From CAZCBJ01 sp964496705 (GTDB lineage: Bacteria; Chloroflexota; Anaerolineae; Anaerolineales; Anaerolineaceae), in assembly GCA_964496705.1 (NCBI GenBank), contig CAZCBJ010000029.1, positions 1-25,932 on the forward strand: DNA of 25,932 bases, in the 5' to 3' direction. Position 1 is the stretch's first letter. Every line of letters begins with the position of its first letter. A program made the translations under genes and the position numbers. Shown piece after piece: positions 24,630 through 25,932 of the stretch. The notes under the pieces are model-generated. The model was not told the DNA's origin, did not search any database, and saw only the letters and a list, made by a program, of their open reading frames with translations.

Positions 24630-24658
24630 TTGACGCGTAAACAGGTAGCATATATACT
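24630..24658 (+). promoter_or_regulatory. Near-consensus sigma-70-type promoter of the SIS gene
   Basis: TTGACG (24630-24635) and TATACT (24653-24658) are separated by exactly 17 bp. Transcription would start near 24665, just past the upstream in-frame ATG at 24662, which therefore would not be translated. This supports the start at 24695, which has its own GGAG. It is the best promoter in the window. Confidence 0.75.
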
Positions 24659-24694
24659 TGGATGCAATACCTTTTCATTCTCCCTGGAGATCAA

Positions 24695-25732
24695 ATGAAT
24701 TCCATCCTTTATACAGAAATCCACGAGCAGCCAGGTATCGTTGCCGAGTTGTTGCAACAAGAGCAAGAAAATGTTTCTTTTATCACCAAAGAAATAAACG
24801 GAAAATTCAAGTACATTCTCATCGCAGCCCGCGGCACTTCTGACAATGCCGCAAGATATGCTCAATATTTGTTTGGCGCGCATAACCACCTGCAGGTTGC
24901 CCTCGCAACGCCGTCTTTATTTACGCTTTATTCATCTCCACCTGATTTGAGCGAGGCTTTCGTCATTGGCATCTCTCAATCAGGTCAGTCACCTGACATC
25001 GTCGGCGTACTGACCGAAGCTCGCCGCCAGGGCCGTCCCACACTCGCCATCACCAATTTTCCTCATTCTCCCCTCGCCATGGATGCAGACTATATCATCC
25101 CGCTTCATGCAGGCCAGGAACGCGCAGTTGCAGCTACCAAAACATACACAGCTTCGCTGGCTGCATTGGCACTTTTCTCCTGTACGCTCGAGAGGAATGA
25201 ACTACGCCTGGCCCAATTGTTTAACATCGCACAAAACATGCAATTGACCCTGGAAAGCACAAAAGATCTTCTATCGCGCGTTGAGAGATATCGATACATC
25301 TCACATACCAATGTCATTGGTCGCGGGTTTAATTACAGCACCGCTTTTGAAATTGCCTTAAAGATCAAGGAATTGACCAGAGTGGTTGCCGAGCCATATT
25401 CTTCTGCAGATTTTCGGCATGGACCAATCGCAACGGTTGGCAGAGGTTTTCCGGTTGTGGTGATTGCTCCAGCCGGCGCAATTACACAGGATTTGTCTGA
25501 CTTGATCGATCAGCTAAAGAATATTGGCGCTGAATTATTGGTCATTTCTGATCTTGAGCAAATGATGAATAAGGCCAATCTGGCATTTCCGATCCCGTCT
25601 CATTTGCCAGAATGGCTCACCCCGATGGTTTCGGTCATCCCCGGACAATTGTTTGCGATGCGCTTAACCGTTGAAAAAGGCCTCGATCCCGACCGTCCAG
25701 AAGGCCTCACAAAAATAACTGAAACCTTATAG
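24695..25732 (+). CDS. Two-SIS-domain sugar-phosphate isomerase/deaminase (GlmS C-terminal-like, NagB-II/AgaS type)
   Basis: 345-aa cytosolic protein with two SIS domains and no glutaminase domain. It most likely acts on an amino-sugar phosphate, for example as a glucosamine-6-phosphate deaminase. SIS 1 has ARGTSDNAA (45-53), ISQSGQSPD (93-101) and ERAVAATKTY (142-151). SIS 2 has GRGFNYSTAFEIALKIKEL and SSADFRHGP, where GlmS usually has a GELKHGP-like form. It ends DPDRPEGLTKITETL, like NagB-II proteins. The start at 24695 has GGAG 5 nt upstream and lies about 30 nt after the predicted transcription start. murA begins 16 bp after the stop, so the two may be co-transcribed and share a role in UDP-GlcNAc/peptidoglycan supply. 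Whether it deaminates or only isomerises cannot be told. Confidence 0.83.
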   Translation: MNSILYTEIHEQPGIVAELLQQEQENVSFITKEINGKFKYILIAARGTSDNAARYAQYLFGAHNHLQVALATPSLFTLYSSPPDLSEAFVIGISQSGQSPDIVGVLTEARRQGRPTLAITNFPHSPLAMDADYIIPLHAGQERAVAATKTYTASLAALALFSCTLERNELRLAQLFNIAQNMQLTLESTKDLLSRVERYRYISHTNVIGRGFNYSTAFEIALKIKELTRVVAEPYSSADFRHGPIATVGRGFPVVVIAPAGAITQDLSDLIDQLKNIGAELLVISDLEQMMNKANLAFPIPSHLPEWLTPMVSVIPGQLFAMRLTVEKGLDPDRPEGLTKITETL

Positions 25733-25748
25733 GCGTAGAAAGGCCAAA

Positions 25749-25932
25749 ATGAATCAATTCCTCATCGAGGGAGGGTACCCTCTCAAGGGTGAAATGACGC
25801 CGTCCGGAAATAAGAATGCCGCGCTTCCGTTGATGGCGGCGTGTTTGCTGACGGATCAGCCTGTTATATTGCATAACGTCCCCGAAATTAATGATGTCAA
25901 GGTCATGCGCCAATTATTGGAGAGCCTGGGAG
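25749..25932 (+). CDS. murA: UDP-N-acetylglucosamine 1-carboxyvinyltransferase, 5' part only
   Basis: First 61 codons of MurA, which transfers enolpyruvate from PEP to UDP-GlcNAc in the first committed step of peptidoglycan synthesis in the cytoplasm. The start MNQFLIEGGYPLKGEMTPSG is followed by NKNAALPLMAACLL. K22 and N23 fall exactly where the substrate-binding Lys and Asn lie in E. coli MurA. LHNVPEINDVKVM also fits. The fosfomycin-target cysteine region lies beyond the window. AAGG precedes the ATG by 5 nt. The frame is open to the edge, so this is truncation by the window, not a broken gene. Confidence 0.9.
   Translation, partial: MNQFLIEGGYPLKGEMTPSGNKNAALPLMAACLLTDQPVILHNVPEINDVKVMRQLLESLG

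Noticed and set aside
24547..24678. N-terminal extension of the acetyltransferase up to 24678
   Set aside because: It crosses both candidate promoters and is out of keeping with the family start; GAGG supports the ATG at 24546.
1..25932. CRISPR array, transposon ends, tRNA genes or phage genes
   Set aside because: No regularly spaced repeats, terminal inverted repeats with a transposase, tRNA-like cloverleaf or phage protein were seen on either strand by eye.

Overview
The window is a gene-dense stretch of bacterial chromosome of moderate GC content. I see no rRNA, tRNA, CRISPR array, insertion sequence or phage gene. The gene set is a class II aldolase, a pyrophosphate-type phosphofructokinase, a DegS-like cytosolic sensor kinase, ScpB, a lipoprotein with G5 and beta-propeller regions, and a long series of polytopic GT-C-type glycosyltransferases. 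It best fits an anaerobic member of the Chloroflexota, probably Anaerolineae. That placement is inferred from gene content, not from a marker gene.

Left part (1-7.8 kb): rluB and scpB run leftward. A rightward run of six closely packed genes follows: the G5/propeller lipoprotein, a UDP-glucuronate decarboxylase-like epimerase, a GtrA-type membrane protein, a Mg-chelatase BchI-like AAA+ ATPase, a UroD-superfamily protein and rsmD. Gaps are 1 to 21 bp, or the genes overlap. A leftward Nudix hydrolase overlaps the end of rsmD.

Middle (7.8-11.1 kb): a leftward unit encodes a soluble histidine kinase, a phosphofructokinase with pyrophosphate-type active-site residues, and class II fructose-bisphosphate aldolase. 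Each gene has a clear Shine-Dalgarno sequence. A 12-bp perfect inverted repeat follows the aldolase.

Right-middle (11.1-23.4 kb): eight different multi-membrane-spanning proteins with GT-C features (acidic motif in the first periplasmic loop) fill about 12 kb. Four form one tight leftward unit (16984 to 11156), three form a second (22068 to 17751), and one is divergent (22112-23404). A rightward nitrilase-superfamily amidase is wedged between the two leftward units. Its 3' end overlaps antisense with the tail of a GT-C gene. No cytosolic glycosyltransferase, polymerase or ABC exporter is present, so these enzymes probably use lipid-linked sugar donors to decorate a glycan, lipid or protein outside the membrane. 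The UDP-xylose-type enzyme and GtrA at the left would fit as sugar supply and lipid-sugar translocation, but that link is inference.

Right end (23.4-25.9 kb): a GNAT-like acetyltransferase is divergent from a two-SIS-domain sugar-phosphate isomerase/deaminase. The latter has a near-consensus promoter and is followed by the start of murA, which the window cuts off. The amino-sugar enzyme next to murA suggests a link to peptidoglycan precursor supply.

The most unusual material is the GT-C array with its embedded amidase, the G5/propeller lipoprotein, the orphan BchI-like ATPase beside a UroD-like protein, and the RsmD with an altered catalytic motif.
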